This document shows, in pieces, positions 10,511-23,573 of a stretch of 64,000 bases of DNA. The DNA comes from Thalassia testudinum (Eukaryota; Streptophyta; Magnoliopsida; Alismatales; Hydrocharitaceae), in contig JAZHRO010000024.1 of the NCBI GenBank assembly GCA_037157565.1, forward strand, positions 14,142,501 through 14,206,500, read 5' to 3'. The notes under the pieces were generated by a model. It did not search any database, was not told the origin of the DNA, and saw nothing but the letters and a program-made list of their open reading frames with translations. Position 1 is the first letter of the stretch. Every line of letters starts with the position of its first letter. A program made the translations under genes and the position numbers.

Positions 10511-13480
10511 ACACCACTATTGAAACCTAAACATACTATTCCAAAAGCATCAATTCTATTTACAACATAAATCAATGAATCAAACAATGAATGAATTGGT
10601 TAGTTATATACAAAAGAATCAATTAATTCTCTATAATATCTTGAACATATTTACAAAATAACAAGTATCAAAAATCAATTAATACTACACTAAGTTAGTT
10701 ACGTACAACTACTCTATGTAATACCTAAACATAAGTACAAAAATAGCTACTAATATGAACTACATTAAGTTATACTAACATCCTAATATCTTTAGTAACA
10801 TATATTCTATATACAGTAACATAAATATGTGTCAGTATAGACCTTAGTAAAATATGTGCATAACATAAGGTAAAGGAATATATTTACTAACATATATACT
10901 TATCTAGAGTGACGGATACATTCATTACTAAAACCTTAGTGTTTTATTTATACATGTGAGGCTCAAACAGTATCTACTCTACTTATATTTTACATATATA
11001 CATATACATTTATACTATACATCTGTATACATTATTTACATATAATTTATTTAATATATATATATATTTACTATCATACATATACTATACATATATGTAT
11101 ACATATACACACTCTACTCAAGCACACAAGTATTACACTCAGCACAGCATGCACGACTCACAAAACTTAGTCGATTTACGACCTCTCTTTCACTCACAAT
11201 AGCCAATTCACTGTTCATTAGACCAAAATTACGTTTTTTCTATGGTCGGGCCGATCTAGTTTGTGGGATACGCAACACCCCATTGGGGTGGGACCAGACC
11301 ACTACTAGGGACCAACCCTAGTTCAATTAAGTGAATTTTTCATTCGATTTAATTCGGGCCTAATATTAGGTCGACAATGGACCCGCTACAGTGCATGTCC
11401 TTCGACCTATTGTGTAAATGTATGTTCAATATCATGCTTAGATCATATAGTGGAGAGAGAATGGGTATTGGTGTGCCCTGCGTTGACAACTAAGCAGTCG
11501 TCGGTGCAAAAGCACTTTATATTGCATCGTCGCTTCGATAGCTTACGATGTAGTGTTATGTCTAGCACCCAAATCCATGTGCTGCACGTGTTGCAGGGTT
11601 TTGATTGCTCTACTTTGGCCCTCGATTTGAAGACCATAATTAATTCTAAATTATAAATAAATTATATATTTACAAAGCCTTTATATAGGGCTACTTAATT
11701 GTATAGTTAATTTTGGACAATTAGTTATTTAATTATACACTAAAATTAGTTAAAGTTTGAGATTTATACATGTTAAATTAAGGTTTAATTCTTAATTAAA
11801 CTACAAATTGATAAATTAATGATGCAATTGTCTTTACAAATAGTTAATTTATATAATAAGATATTTATTACACATTTTTAATTTATTTTATGACATTTAT
11901 TTTAATTTATTTACATTTAAATACACCTTTTGGATAGGTACATACATATTTAATGTATAAATACTATAATATAATACAAATACAGTATAAATAGGTCAGA
12001 AATACTTAAAATAACACTATACACTGTAGATTACTTTAGTTTTAACTTAATTTACTAATTTATTTTATTTTAACTTAATAATTAATTTAATTAACTTAAT
12101 AACTTAATTACCTACAATAAATACATAATTAAATAAAGATACAGATATCATATAGTATATAGTAATTACTTAAATATGTATTTATAGTATTACATATGAT
12201 TATAGACATATATATATAGGTTTTTATAATTACTTGGGATTATATACATTTAAGTTAATATAAATTAATATATAATTATATAATAAAGTTATATACATAA
12301 TAAATCATCCTAAATACTTAATTTAATATATAGAATACATTTATAAGTTAATTATTTACATTATTTACATATTTTACATTATCTACATATAGCTGAATAT
12401 TAAATTCTACTTATAAGTATAAATACACTATACATGGCATTTTTAGGTATTTTTGAGTATTTTCTGATTTTTATGGTATTTATATATTCTATAGAGATAG
12501 GAGATGAGAGAGGAAGGGTGGGACAAGAGAAGAAAAGACTCTTTTTGTGATTTTCGATTTGTTTCTTTTATTAAGTTTCAAAGTAGACCAAACCATCAGC
12601 TAGTATGATCTACTAAATTGAGAGTTTGAAATACTTTGCAACTTTGCATATATCTAAAAATATATCTGATCCTATTCAAAACACTTTTGTTTTATTTATT
12701 TACAATTTTTTAGAATTTTTTTATGTTTTTCAAAGTTCATTCAAAGGGGGCTTTAAAAGGGTGAAGTCTAATGAACCTAAGGCCTAAACTTGGTTTTCAA
12801 GGGTTGGAAACTGGGTTCATGCATTTGAAAACATTCAATTTATCTCAAGAAAGGTATATGAGCAATAAAACATGATTCTCACTTCAACTTTCATTAACTC
12901 TCAAATATGGGCAGAAATCATACATGCATACTATTGACATATATGAATTATAAGCAATTCAATCAAATTTAACTCAATTAATTATACATGAATGCTTGTT
13001 CACATGAAGTTCTAAGGTACACTTCACCTACAGCTCATCAAATTCTCAAATCCAACAAAAAATCCAGCCAACAAGGGCTGATCTACTGCTGTAGATGCTC
13101 AATTTCAGTAGCTAAGAGCTACTGCTGTTGCTATTTCAGCTGCTCAAGTTCAACAGCAATGGTTGCTTCCATGCTGCCATTAGGTTTAGCAGCTCATGTT
13201 ACTGCTACACTATGAAAACCAACAGCAACCAGTTGCTATTTCAGACTGAAATTAGCCTAGATCAGACTTGAGAAGGTTTGATCTTAAGCACAAGAATGCC
13301 CAAATCACTTCTTGATGACTCTACTTCTAATGATAATAATTCTACCAACTAGAGTCAATCTTGAGGGTATATGTGCAATAATGACATATCATAATGGGCT
13401 TGGAAGCATTGCATGCATGAGTTGAGATTACTTGTAATTAATATTTAATGACCATATGTGCAAGTGCATACTGAAATAGG
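10511..13480. other. AT-rich region without recognised genes
   Basis: Just after the broken Tekay-1 pol the base composition drops to a very AT-rich sequence full of TATA/TTAATT runs (especially 10980-11110 and 11640-12480). A less AT-rich island lies at 11160-11640, and 13075-13215 is low-complexity sequence rich in GCTGTTGCT-like triplets. No reading frame here has recognisable protein similarity, and I see no clear repeat ends. Confidence 0.6.
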
Positions 13481-14600
13481 TTTCAGATGAGCATTCAGAC
13501 CACACAGATGGATCTGAATCGACAAACGGAGTCCAACAGACTCAAAATCACCTCAATCCAACCTCTGTAGCTCTCACAACAAGTCCAAGAAGTCCTGACC
13601 ATTGATTTGATGATCAACGACCCTCGCTGTGCCATGTGACACCTGCACCAGCCTCCATCAAGCGCCCCGCTCCTCTTCATCACATGCAGGATCAACCATG
13701 ATGTCCAATCTTTGATTGGATGGCTGAGGGATGGCAAGAAATGCGACCTTTTCGAGACTATAGCGCAGCGGTTGCGCCTCCACTTCACGCATAGAGGGTG
13801 CAGGTTCGACATGTGCGCCGCACCAAATTTGCAGAGATCAAGTGCGCATCCAAGTTGAACGCCCGATCACCATCGAGCGGTCCAGATAGTGGCTACGCGG
13901 TGCCCCTAAGAGCACATGATGCCTCCACGCCCGCGTCGATGCCCGCGCCAACGCCGATCAAATGCACGCCTAAGGCGCGATCCAGCGGGTGATCTCAACC
14001 CTTCGCACATGATCAGATGACTAGGATCTTCTCCCACACGATGGGCACGATGAGTGAGAAGCTTAACTCGTCAGGAAGCGACCTCAGCCGTTCGATGGTG
14101 ATCCGCGCCACACATCCAATGGTTGAGGTTGTAAGCACATGGCACGTGAAGGAAGAAGCACGTGCGCGTGGACAGCCCAACGGGATGAGGCCTTCATCGA
14201 CATTTGTGGAATGGTTTTAGTGACGTCTTGGATGTCGCTAAAACCCATGCCTGATTTAGAAACCCTTTCTTCACTATAAAAACCCCCACACCTACTCCAT
14301 TTAAGGGCATCCCTTCCTAGCTTCTCCTTAGCTCTACCTAGCACACTTCACACTCTCCCGAAGTTGCAGAGCCACCGACAGAAGTCCATCCACTGCCGTG
14401 GTTGCTTCGCCTCTCCATTTTGCATTTCTTTACTCTAGTTTAATGTTTATGTTGTTTTAAGCCTTCCTCTAGCATTGTAATTGCAAAATGACTCTACTTG
14501 TACAATATATTTTCATTTTGTTTCATCATATCATGTTTTATGCCTAGCTAAAAAATCACCATGCTATCATAATCGATTTCTAACTCTCTCTCTCTCTCTC
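13481..14600 (+). other. LTR- or promoter-like GC-richer segment
   Basis: This segment is distinctly richer in GC than its left flank and carries a good TATA box (CTATAAAAA, 14274-14282) followed by a C-rich stretch, an arrangement common in plant LTRs. Short overlapping frames on both strands (13495-14345) do not resemble known proteins. A (CT)10 run closes it at 14584-14603. I could not find matching terminal repeats, so the LTR reading is tentative. Confidence 0.4.
14274..14282 (+). promoter_or_regulatory. TATA-box-like element
   Basis: CTATAAAAA followed within 10 bases by CCCCCACACC resembles core promoters of LTRs. No downstream gene is visible. Confidence 0.4.
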
Positions 14601-14603
14601 TCT
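14584..14603. repeat. (CT)10 microsatellite
   Basis: Uninterrupted CT dinucleotide run. Confidence 0.95.
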
Positions 14604-16774
14604 TTTTGTAAGCAAACTAAACAATCATTTTGTGACACCTCAAAGTGATAAACTGATCCGATTTTACGTCTTCTCATGTTCGACATTTAGACTCACCTAA
14701 TCCATATCTTCATTTAAAATTGATGTCGTAAACTCATGCTATAATAGCAAATTAAGCTTAACGTGTTTTCTGATGTCACTTCAACAAATTGTATTTGCCT
14801 AAAAATCCTTTGAAAACCATGTAGGAAGATCTGAAATCCATAGGGCCAATTCTCCTTCTTTAAAATTCTCAAAAGACCCTAAGATGATCTCCTCTTTACA
14901 TTATAGACAATGTAGAGAAGAGAATCACATTAGGTGTTGAAGTCATTTCAAAACAACTCAAAATCACCATTAGAGCCTTAGAAACATCATTTGCATCATT
15001 GAAAATTAGAGTGAAATCATTTGAGGCAAGAATTCATGTAGACCTATTTTGGGCCTTTATTTTTGGATTTTCCTAGGTGATCTAATCACCAAGAGCTCCT
15101 AAGCACTAGAGCTCAATGCTTAGGACCTTGATCAATCCCGTAAAAGCCAATAGGTCATGGCTTAGGCCTCATCTTAGTGAATCTGAGATTCCTAGGCCTA
15201 ACTACCTCAAAAACAGAGTCAATTCTGAAAATTGGGTTGAAAAGCAAGACATTGAAACTCAAACCCCTTGCACTCAATCCAATTACTCAAAAATGATCTT
15301 GATTCACTCGATTAAAACTCGTTAAAATCAAATTAAATCTTGGTCTTCCAACCAAACGTGAGAAGCAAATATGTATGAATCAAATGAATCAATTGCAATT
15401 GAATCCACGGTGAGAGCATTGGTGGATGTGTGAGCTAAATGAGATGCTCTCAAGTTGATTTCTAGAGCTCTAGCAGATCTAAAAGCTAATGAGCTTTAGA
15501 TCTACTGAATGCTTGGGTGAATGAGTGATTGGCGAATTAGATACGAGGAAAATGTTCAGAAACGAGTGTGAGATATTGAGGGAGATCAATGGATCGATAT
15601 GAAGGTGAAAAATCACCTCTTTGATCTAAATTGATCAGAGAGGGAGAAGTCGATCTAAGCTAACTTTACTCCTAATTAATCTAACAGTTCATCAATGAGT
15701 TACTAACTAATTATACTCCTAGAAAGCAGTAAATCTAATCTATGAAAGCATTAAAATTCCTAGCTAAGTAGACGAATGGGATGCCTGGATCCACACTAGG
15801 TTGCTGTGGCGACAAAGGAGGATGTGAGGATCTTCAGCGAGTGAATGAGATCCCTAGGCTACAGTTGGTCACTACAATGACAAATTGGAGGAGACACCGC
15901 CCTTGTCACCAATGGTTGATGAAGGAGGAGGAACAGGACACTTGGATGAAATGATCGGCTCTGGGTAGTAGGGAGTTGATAGGCGTCGCGCGAGCCCAGA
16001 GTAGTGCTTAACTAGCCTAGGGACTGAATCAGAGCACCGCGAGGTGGATTTAGGCGATATTAGGGTATACGGTGGAGATGTGCTAAGAGGAGAGCAGGAA
16101 ACTCTAGGATGAAATCTGCTCATAGGATGGGATCTAGGAGGCGTGATGAATCTACACGCGGAGGTGCATGCAAATTGGACGAGGATTGACTGCAAGATCA
16201 TGGGTGTAAGGAATCGACAGCCACGATGGCATATGTTCTTCGCGGTGAATAGTGCACCCTCGCTGCAGGCATGTTTGGGTAAATTGCAGATCGCCCAAAT
16301 GGGCGAAACGGTGTGAACATTGCAGAAAAGCCTATAAGTGGCTGAAAAAGGTGTCAACGCGATCCTTAGGTCTTGCAAATAGGTCCCTAGCAGCTTGCAG
16401 AAAGGTCCGTGGAAGTTTTAAACTTAAGAAAATGTATATGGATGAGGACCTCAATGTAATGTGATGGTTTTAATGTCCTAAGGATGTCCAAATGCAATGA
16501 AATTTTTATGGAATGATAGTTGAACATATTAGAACATGATTTCACTCTTGATTTGTACTTTTGAACCCAAAAATGTATTCACTTTTCAATCGGATCATCG
16601 AATTACACTTATGAATAGAATATCTTATTTTGTGACCTAATTATGCATTTTTAACACAAATTGGATGTTTTAAGTCATTTTCCTTAATTCTCACACTTAA
16701 CCCATTTCTTGTCTTAATTATGTAGTGTTTAACCTAGTTTTTAACTTAACTTGGGCATTTTAGCTATGATGAGC
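14604..16774 (-). repeat. degenerate LTR-like sequence ending in an Athila-type LTR tip (element C)
   Basis: Read on the minus strand, the right end begins TGATGATGTGTGGCTCATCA at 16774, the same kind of palindromic tip that starts the Athila A and B LTRs, and it abuts the LINE 5' sequence. The interior (15300-16480) resembles LTR leader/U3 sequence in style, with no coding potential. The left boundary could not be located, so the extent is uncertain. Confidence 0.4.
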
Positions 16775-17275
16775 CACACATCATCACTCCTCTCCTCTCC
16801 TTTTCCCTCCGGAGCGCCCTCCCTTATCCAGCCTTTCACCCCTCCTTTCTCTCTGCTGCTTGCATTCCGCTCCTTTTACTCTAGTGAAACCCTACTCTCC
16901 TCCCTTTTGGGAGGAGGCCGGTCAGCCTTCGCCTAGTGGACCCCTTTTGGGTCTTGCGATGGAGGGGATACGCATCTCCTTTTGCCTTTTTGTTTTTCTT
17001 CTGCTTTTTTCTTCTTCTGGTTGATGTTGCGAGGGTTGCTCTTGCTTTTGGTGGTTTTGCCTGGGATCTCTTTGTGGTTTCTCCAATCTTATTTTCTGTT
17101 TGGCTTGGTGCTTTTTGGTGGGTTTTTGCTTTGTGGCTTTTGGCCTCCTCCTAATTTTTCGGGTTTGGCGGTCTGTGATGGAAACACCTTATGCTGTTGA
17201 GGAGCCTTCTGTTGACAATGAATTTCCGCCTGTTGGCATACTACGTAGTTTTTATCCTCGGCAGTGGTGCTAAGA
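16775..17275 (+). pseudogene. LINE 5' region and presumed ORF1 start
   Basis: A pyrimidine-rich, GC-richer stretch is followed by an ATG at 17178 opening a 31-codon frame (METPYAVEEPSVDNE...) that stops at TAA 17271-17273, right at the junction with LTR B1. Position and orientation fit the leader and N-terminus of the ORF1 that continues at 33571, but the short protein has no recognisable domain. Frames at 16751-17200 are leucine/phenylalanine-rich by composition only. Confidence 0.5.
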
Positions 17276-19302
17276 TGTTGGTCGTCGTAAGTCGTCGTAA
17301 AAAGATTGTGTTGTAGTATAGCGACTAAAATCGCAACAACATTTAAATTTATAAGTGCTTGAAAACAAAATATGAGCTCGAGGTCGTTCGCAAGAAGCAA
17401 ATGTGAAATTCACAACACTAATTGCAATATTAATTAATGAGCACAATGTTAAAGATATGCAATGAAAATCAATACTTAAAAATATATTCAATAATAGCAA
17501 TTGTGTCTCATAAATCAATGGGATAAAAAGAAGATAAAAACCCTAAAAATGGTGATTTGAATCACTAATTTAATCTTAGCATTTAAGCACATATCTAATG
17601 TTTCAAGCCAATCAATTTCTCAACAATGGTCTTGAACCTCTTATTCCAATATCCATGTCATCACTATCAAATATGTCCACAGTACCTCCAATGAATATTA
17701 GACATCAGACCCTAAGGTCAGACGCCTTAAGTCGCTAAGCCCACAAGGCACCGCTCAAAGGATAAGCCTCAGCACAAGATACAAACACAGAGCCTCAAAA
17801 ACCCCAAGCAAAGCACAAAGCCATCTCAGAATGACAAGTGTTTAGTGGGCATGCACGAATCTCAAGGAGCAAAACCTCCCCCTCCCTCCTCAGATCTTCC
17901 TTTAATCGGGTAAACGGATCCAGGTCGGGTCTACGCTCATCGACTGTGGGTAGTGAGTGAGAAGTGAAAAGGGTAAGGTGAGAGGGACCTCACCCCTCGG
18001 TGTAGAGGCGACAAGGCATATTCACGAAATCAACTTATTTGGTATTTGCCGTAGTTCCACATACGATGTGGGACTATAATGATGTGTTTTCTCCTTCACT
18101 ATCTTCGTGCGTAGTTGCAGGGCTTGAGCTAGAATTTAAGCTGATGGTTAGGTTTGTTCACCCAATTGGAAGCCTTGAGTGTGTCACAGCTATAGTTTGC
18201 GTCGATAGAAGATGGCGATGATAGTGATGATGGTCGGATGTCAGCAGTCGGAGATAAAGATGACGACGGTGGCGATGGAGTTCCGACCGGATACCTGAAA
18301 GCATGAACACGGGCTTAAAGCCCCAATTAGAAGGTTCAGGAGCTTCACCGAGTTGCATGGAGTGAAATGATGGGTGATGAGAACCTCATCATGAGCCATA
18401 ACTAGCACCATCTAACCCAGATTTGCAAGAAAAAAGCTCCTACATAACCATAGAAAGGCTTGACTCAGAGAAATTCTGAGTTTGTAAAGAAAATAGAAAC
18501 TAAGGGGTAAAAATGCAATTTCACCAATCCAATCTGAAAATAGGGTAACTCAGGGTCCAAACATAGGTCAAACTAACCTAATAAGAAGAAAAGTGGGATG
18601 AGTTGATCCAATAAGGGCTACAGCAACTCCAAGGAATTAAATGACATCCTCTAACCCTAAAAACAAACCCACTTCAATTCACGAGGTTCGAGGCAAATAA
18701 AAATCTAATAAACCCTCTAAAATTTGTAGAAAAATAATCTCTAGGGTTTAGAACCTTCAATTTGACCTTAGGAACCCGTTTTGACCTACATTGAGAACCA
18801 TGCCCAATTAATGACTCAATTTGGGTTTTTACGTAAATTGACCGATCAAACAAGGTCTGATCTAGAAATAAAATTCTCCATTAGAATCCTTAGGCCCCAT
18901 TTAGTCATGCATAAAAACTTGAGCCTAAGAAGAGACCTTCTTGACCGACTTTGTATTTTGGTCCTCATCCATTACTTTTTGACCCTCAACTTTTGAAACC
19001 CTCGCATTTTGGCCCCTAACTCTTCTTCGTTCTTTGCATTTGGGTCCTCCCTGCAAAACCCTGAGCAGCGCCATGCTCCAGCGACTTTGCGCGGAGCATG
19101 ACACCGCGCAGGGTAAGGGGGATCCTCTGCCAAGTCAACCGGGGGTTCCCTGCGACGTCTGCCGTCGCAGGGACACCTCCATGGTCTCTGCAACCACCCA
19201 TACCTCCCGTGCGAACGCGTGGAAGGTATGGGTCTCCATCTCCGGCGTCCTCCGGCGAGGGAGGCACGTCGCCTCCCTCCGTCCTCCTCTCTGATTCCAC
19301 CT

Positions 19303-19310
19303 CTATAAAA
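19303..19310 (+). promoter_or_regulatory. TATA box of Athila A 5' LTR
   Basis: CTATAAAA lies in the same place in both LTRs (30225-30232 in the 3' LTR; a TATAAAT variant at 4054 in Athila-1), followed by a C-rich leader. It would drive the genomic RNA; no transcription data are available. Confidence 0.65.
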
Positions 19311-20519
19311 ATCGCCCCCGTCCACCGAACTCAACAGCTCAGTTCTGACGGAGAAACCTCCCCCCCTTTCCTCTCTTCCCACTCTGGCAGAAGCCCCCCT
19401 GCTCCGGCGGTTCTTCCTCCTCCTCCTCGTCGCTCTACCGCATTACCAGCAGCAGAGCCACCTTCGCCCGCTCTTCCCGCGTCGCGCCGTACCCAGCGCA
19501 CGCTCTCCCGCTCTCTCCTCGCTGTCGCTCCTTCTCTCTGGGCACTTTCTTCTCCGGCGACAGTCGATACGACTGTCGCCCTGCTCCGGTCCCCCTCGTC
19601 CCTCCAAGTAGGTAACAGTTACTTCTCTTCCTCCCCTCTTTCTTTTCCCTATTTTAATTTGCTCAAACCCTCGACCGACCCGACCACCATCATCTTCCAC
19701 TCCTCCGGCCCACCTTCGGCGAGTCGCTCCCATCATTCCGCCACTCCACACGACTCGCCGACCGACCCAAAACCTCCACCTCGTCCCACTGAACCATTTC
19801 CGCCCCTTCACTGCCACTCCTCACCTCCACATCACTCCCCCGAACAAACCCATTCCCCCGACCACAGTCAGATCTAGGGCAGCCCCTACACGCCGCCCCA
19901 CGCCTCGCCACCACCCGCACGAGCTTCGCCGCACTCCGGTGAAGCTCCCTGCACCTTCTGACTAGGCCGAGAGGCCGTATCTCTGTGATCAGGTTACCTG
20001 TCCTTCGCCGCCATTGCCGAACAGGTGAAGCTGCTTCAACTTGCAGCTGCAGCTGCGCTTCCGCCCAGGCCTGCGCTCCAGGATGCGCGGATTGCGACCT
20101 CGCAACTGCCCAGGCCTTCAGCTGAAGAGAAGACCTAGCAACAGCCGCGAATGCCTGCAGCTTTCTCAGCTGCAGGCGCCCAATTGGGGTGGGACATTTA
20201 GTCCCACCTCGGAAGACTCTGAAGCGGCACGCCTGCATAAATTGTAAAAGTGCTGTAGGCTTATCGCCTCAGCACACGGGGCGAGGTCCCTCTCACCCGC
20301 TTCACCCGCCCGGTCCGCGAGCTCATCATGCAGATCCGGCCGACATGACCCGACTTGACTCGAACACTCCTCGCCCACCACGCACGCCGGTGGGCCTGGA
20401 CCCAGGCGCGACCCATACCCGAATACCCGGCAGCTCTGGGAGAGCTATCCTACGAGTGAATTCTGAGAGAGAGAGACGCGGGGGAGGGTAGAGTAGGTTT
20501 TTGCCTTCTGACCAAACTG

Positions 20520-20905
20520 TGAGTGTGCAGGCACAGAAGAGAAAAGAGAAGACAAGAAGAAGAAGAAAGCCACAGAGGAAAGAAAGAAAGAAGACGCACT
20601 GTAGCAAAAGCTACTTAAGTCGTCTGATTGAAAAATCAGACGACGCCCTGAAGAAAGAAAAAGAAGGGGAGGATCACTACTGCCGCAGAGAAGAAAAGAA
20701 AAGACAAGAAGAAGAAAGAAGAAGCCGTGCAGCTGAGCAAGGCAAAGGACCGCAAGAAGAAGAGCTCTGCAGCTGAGGAAGAAAGAAGAGAAGACAAAGA
20801 GAAGAAGACGAGAAGCTCTGAAGAAGAAAAGAAATAAGAAGCAGAAGAAGAACTGAAGGCAGAGAAGAAGAAGATAAGCTAAGAAAGAGAAGAGAAGCCA
20901 CAAGA
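20520..20905 (+). repeat. purine-rich (GAA/AGA) block in Athila LTR
   Basis: Almost entirely A and G on the plus strand, with AAGAAGAAG motifs; repeated in the 3' LTR at about 31446-31834 with small length differences. It gives rise to meaningless Lys/Arg/Glu-rich frames on plus and Leu/Ser/Phe-rich frames on minus. Confidence 0.8.
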
Positions 20906-21106
20906 CTCAGATTTATTTCTCCCTCTCTCCCTCTTATTTTTGTAATAGAAACATTGTACTTCTAGAATACAACTTGCTCCCTGAGTTCGACCTCGGGAAC
21001 TCTTTTTCCGAGTAACAAATTGTATTAAACTGGTAACCACTTCTCTATACTATACTACGACGAAATAATAAAAAAACTGTAGGGGATTCGTGCGTTGACC
21101 AGTTTT

Positions 21107-21124
21107 TGGCGCCGTTGCCGGGGA
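21107..21124 (+). other. primer binding site, tRNA-Asp type (Athila A)
   Basis: TGGCGCCGTTGCCGGGGA starts 5 nt after the LTR and is complementary to the 3' end of plant tRNA-Asp, the primer typical of the Athila/Tat branch. Confidence 0.93.
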
Positions 21125-22040
21125 GCAACGGCTATTCTAGAAGCTTTGAATTTCTTTTAAGAGATTGCTAATCTTTTTCTCTCTCTTATGTGCAGGTAAA
21201 AATTGGAAGAACAGTCGCACAACAAACACTCCAACAAAACATGTAATTTTCATCAGCCCTTTCTTAACTCCCTTAAAATCTAAAAAGGAACGAAAAGAAA
21301 AATCAACTTAGGGCTACCTGCATCATACATAGTAATTCCTCAAAGTTGCCTAAATTTTTCATTTCAACACATTTTAACTGTCCATCCAACTAAGGTAACT
21401 AGGGCTAAAACCTTCTTGATTGAGCCCTAGATACTACATTTTCGAGGCAACTGAAATGGACCAACTAGAGCCAACTCAGGAATTAAAAAGCTAGGGTTTT
21501 TAGAGACACACCTTCTATTAACAAAGAAAAGATCTTCCCAAAAAGAGGTGTACCTAAACCTTGTTTGAAAAGATCTATGCAAGAAAAACCCTAAACAATT
21601 GGCTCTCTAAACACTTGAACCCTAAAAGAAAGGACCCAAAAGCTCTCAAAAGAACAAGAGGTGAAGTTGACCCCTTGAGTCAACCAACCTTAAAATTAGG
21701 TCACTTCACTCAAAGTACCTAAAAGTTCAAGTGAAGCCTTAAGCACCCTGATCTTAAAGTAAAAGAGGTAGACTTAAGAGGTCAAGATCCCCATTCTGGT
21801 CTACCTGGAACCGTAGTGACAAGAGAGGTCGGGTGGGGGAAACCCTGTAACCCGTGGGGACGCTCTATCGTGTAGGGGTCTTTGCGGGACTCACCCTCTC
21901 TGGCTGCCCAGGTAATTCTCAGGTGGACAATCTTTCTGATCAAGGGGTCCATCTGCCCCGCACCTCTATATTCACCCAACACATTTTTGGGTGACTTGAT
22001 TGGGTCCAGCACTTTCTAAACTCTTCCACTCCAACAGTGC
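21125..22040 (+). other. Athila A leader between PBS and gag
   Basis: About 0.9 kb without a long plus-strand frame; the 76-aa antisense frame at 21782-22012 has no recognisable family. In such elements this stretch is the untranslated leader and probably holds packaging signals, which I cannot locate. Confidence 0.6.
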
Positions 22041-23573
22041 ATGAACGATAGGAGATCCTTAAGACCACCCTTAAGATCTCCTTTAGGAATTCACTCTCGT
22101 CAAGGCCCAGCCTTGACTCCCGTGTTTGAACAGCAACCTTACCCCATCATTCTCTCATCTAATTCTGAATCAAGTTCTTCTTCTTCCCCTATCATGGCTC
22201 AGCCAGTTGAGGAAGAAAACAATTTAGAGCACCAGCTCCAGTGACTTAATGACCTCTTCCAAAACTTTGTGCACCCACCGCAGCGTCCTATGATGCGGGA
22301 CCATTATAATCCTGCTGCGGTGGCCATTGAGCCTCGAGTCAGAATCCCGACTGGAGGACCTGATTCCGAATTGAAGCCCAACATGATTCATGCTATACCT
22401 AAATTCCATGGGCTTAATTCCGAAGATCCCTTCCGGCACATCAAACAGCTAAAGCATCTGTCCCAAACTTTTGGGTCAGACGCGCAAAATCGGGATATTC
22501 TTCTCATGAAGATGTTCTCCTTTTCTCTTATGGGCAAGGCCGCTCATTGGTATCAAACTCAGACCTGGCCGATCAACACTTGGGAAGAACTTCAGTCCGA
22601 GTTTTTGAAAAAGTTCTTCCCCGTTGGTCGGATCAACGCCTTGCGCCATCAGATTACACACTTCACTCAACAAACAGGGGAACCTCTCCATGAGGCATGG
22701 GATCGCTTTCAGGATCTCATGAGAAAGTGCCCCCATCACGGAGTTCCTAAATGGGAACAGGTCCAATCTTTCTACCAGGGACTCCATGAGGACATTCGTC
22801 TTTTCGTCAATGCAACTTGCGGAGGAAATATCATGGGTCAACATGAAGACACCGTGTGGGAAATTCTCGAAAACATGTGCGAGAACTCCATCAACAATGA
22901 CTCCATGAGATTATTCGACAGGACGAATACCCGTGCATCGACGAATCTTAGGGGAGCACATGAGACGCAGGGCCTGTCCGCATCAGTCGACCTGGAGTTA
23001 ATGGCCAGTCGATTGGACAAGGTCTCAATCATTGAGAAGAAGGTGGATGAGCTGACTCAGCACTTGCAGCGAGCCACCTCTGCACGTAACTCCTTTGCAC
23101 AACCTCCTTCCACACAGGAGACTGTGCAAAGCATTCTCCACCGATCTTCCCCTAGGATGGATCCATGTCCATCCCCACCTAATTCTCGGATTGGAGGATC
23201 ATCCGATCCCTTTTACACCAGCCTGGGGAATTCCATTCCCGCTTTCTCTGATTCTCTAGAGGTTCCTCAGACCTGCGAGGACCTCAACGCCATCCAAAAC
23301 GACCCATTCTCCAACACCTATAACCCTGGATGGTGAAACCATCCCAACTTTCAGTGGGCGGGAAATTCCCAAACCCAAAGACCACCCTTTCAGCCCCGCC
23401 CACAACTCCCTCGTCCTTACTAGCCGCCTCAGCCTCGGCCCAACCCTACTTATCCATCAGGGCCAAATCAGGATCAAATGTCCCTTATCCTTTAGACTCT
23501 GGCTGACATTCAAAGAACGAATGCGGCTATTCAAAAGCAACACAAGGACGAAATCACAGATGTTCGAAACCAA
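22041..23573 (+). pseudogene. Athila A gag with in-frame stops
   Basis: The frame starts at ATG 22041 (MNDRRSLRPPLRSPLG, the usual Athila-like N-terminus) and remains the same frame through protease and pol. Gag, the particle-forming protein, has its capsid core at about 22350-22820 (IPKFHGLNSEDPFRHIK, AAHWYQTQ, EFLKKFFP). No zinc knuckle is visible. In-frame stops are TGA 22242-22244, TGA 23334-23336, TAG 23421-23423 and TAG 23493-23495; the TGA codons fit CGA>TGA transitions. No indels were needed to follow the frame, so damage is limited to point changes. Confidence 0.9.

Larger units (their letters stand above)
18375..21101 (+). repeat. Athila A 5' LTR
   Basis: 2727 bp, TG...CA. U3 with the palindromic tip TGATGAGAACCTCATCA; TATA box CTATAAAA at 19303-19310; C/T-rich leader (19340-19860); purine-rich GAA/AGA block (20520-20905); AT-rich end before the PBS. 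ORFs predicted here, such as 19098-19877 and the antisense 20445-20903, come from biased composition and have no family resemblance. Confidence 0.95.

Noticed and set aside
13495..14344. Short frames on both strands (60-105 codons) as a small host gene
   Set aside because: Frames overlap on both strands, have no shared domain and lie in a promoter/LTR-like GC-rich segment.
17276..18374. Reading this piece as part of the LINE
   Set aside because: It aligns with the left part of B2, which has proven LTR ends and a target duplication, and the rest of the same LTR is found at 32036-33570.
19098..19877. 259-residue Pro/Ser-rich plus-strand frame in the Athila LTR
   Set aside because: C-rich leader composition; the counterpart in the other LTR is broken at 30259, so it is not conserved as protein.
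20445..20903. 152-residue Leu/Ser/Phe-rich minus-strand frame that looks like membrane segments
   Set aside because: It is the complement of the purine-only block of the Athila LTR, and the same artefact appears at 31371-31832.
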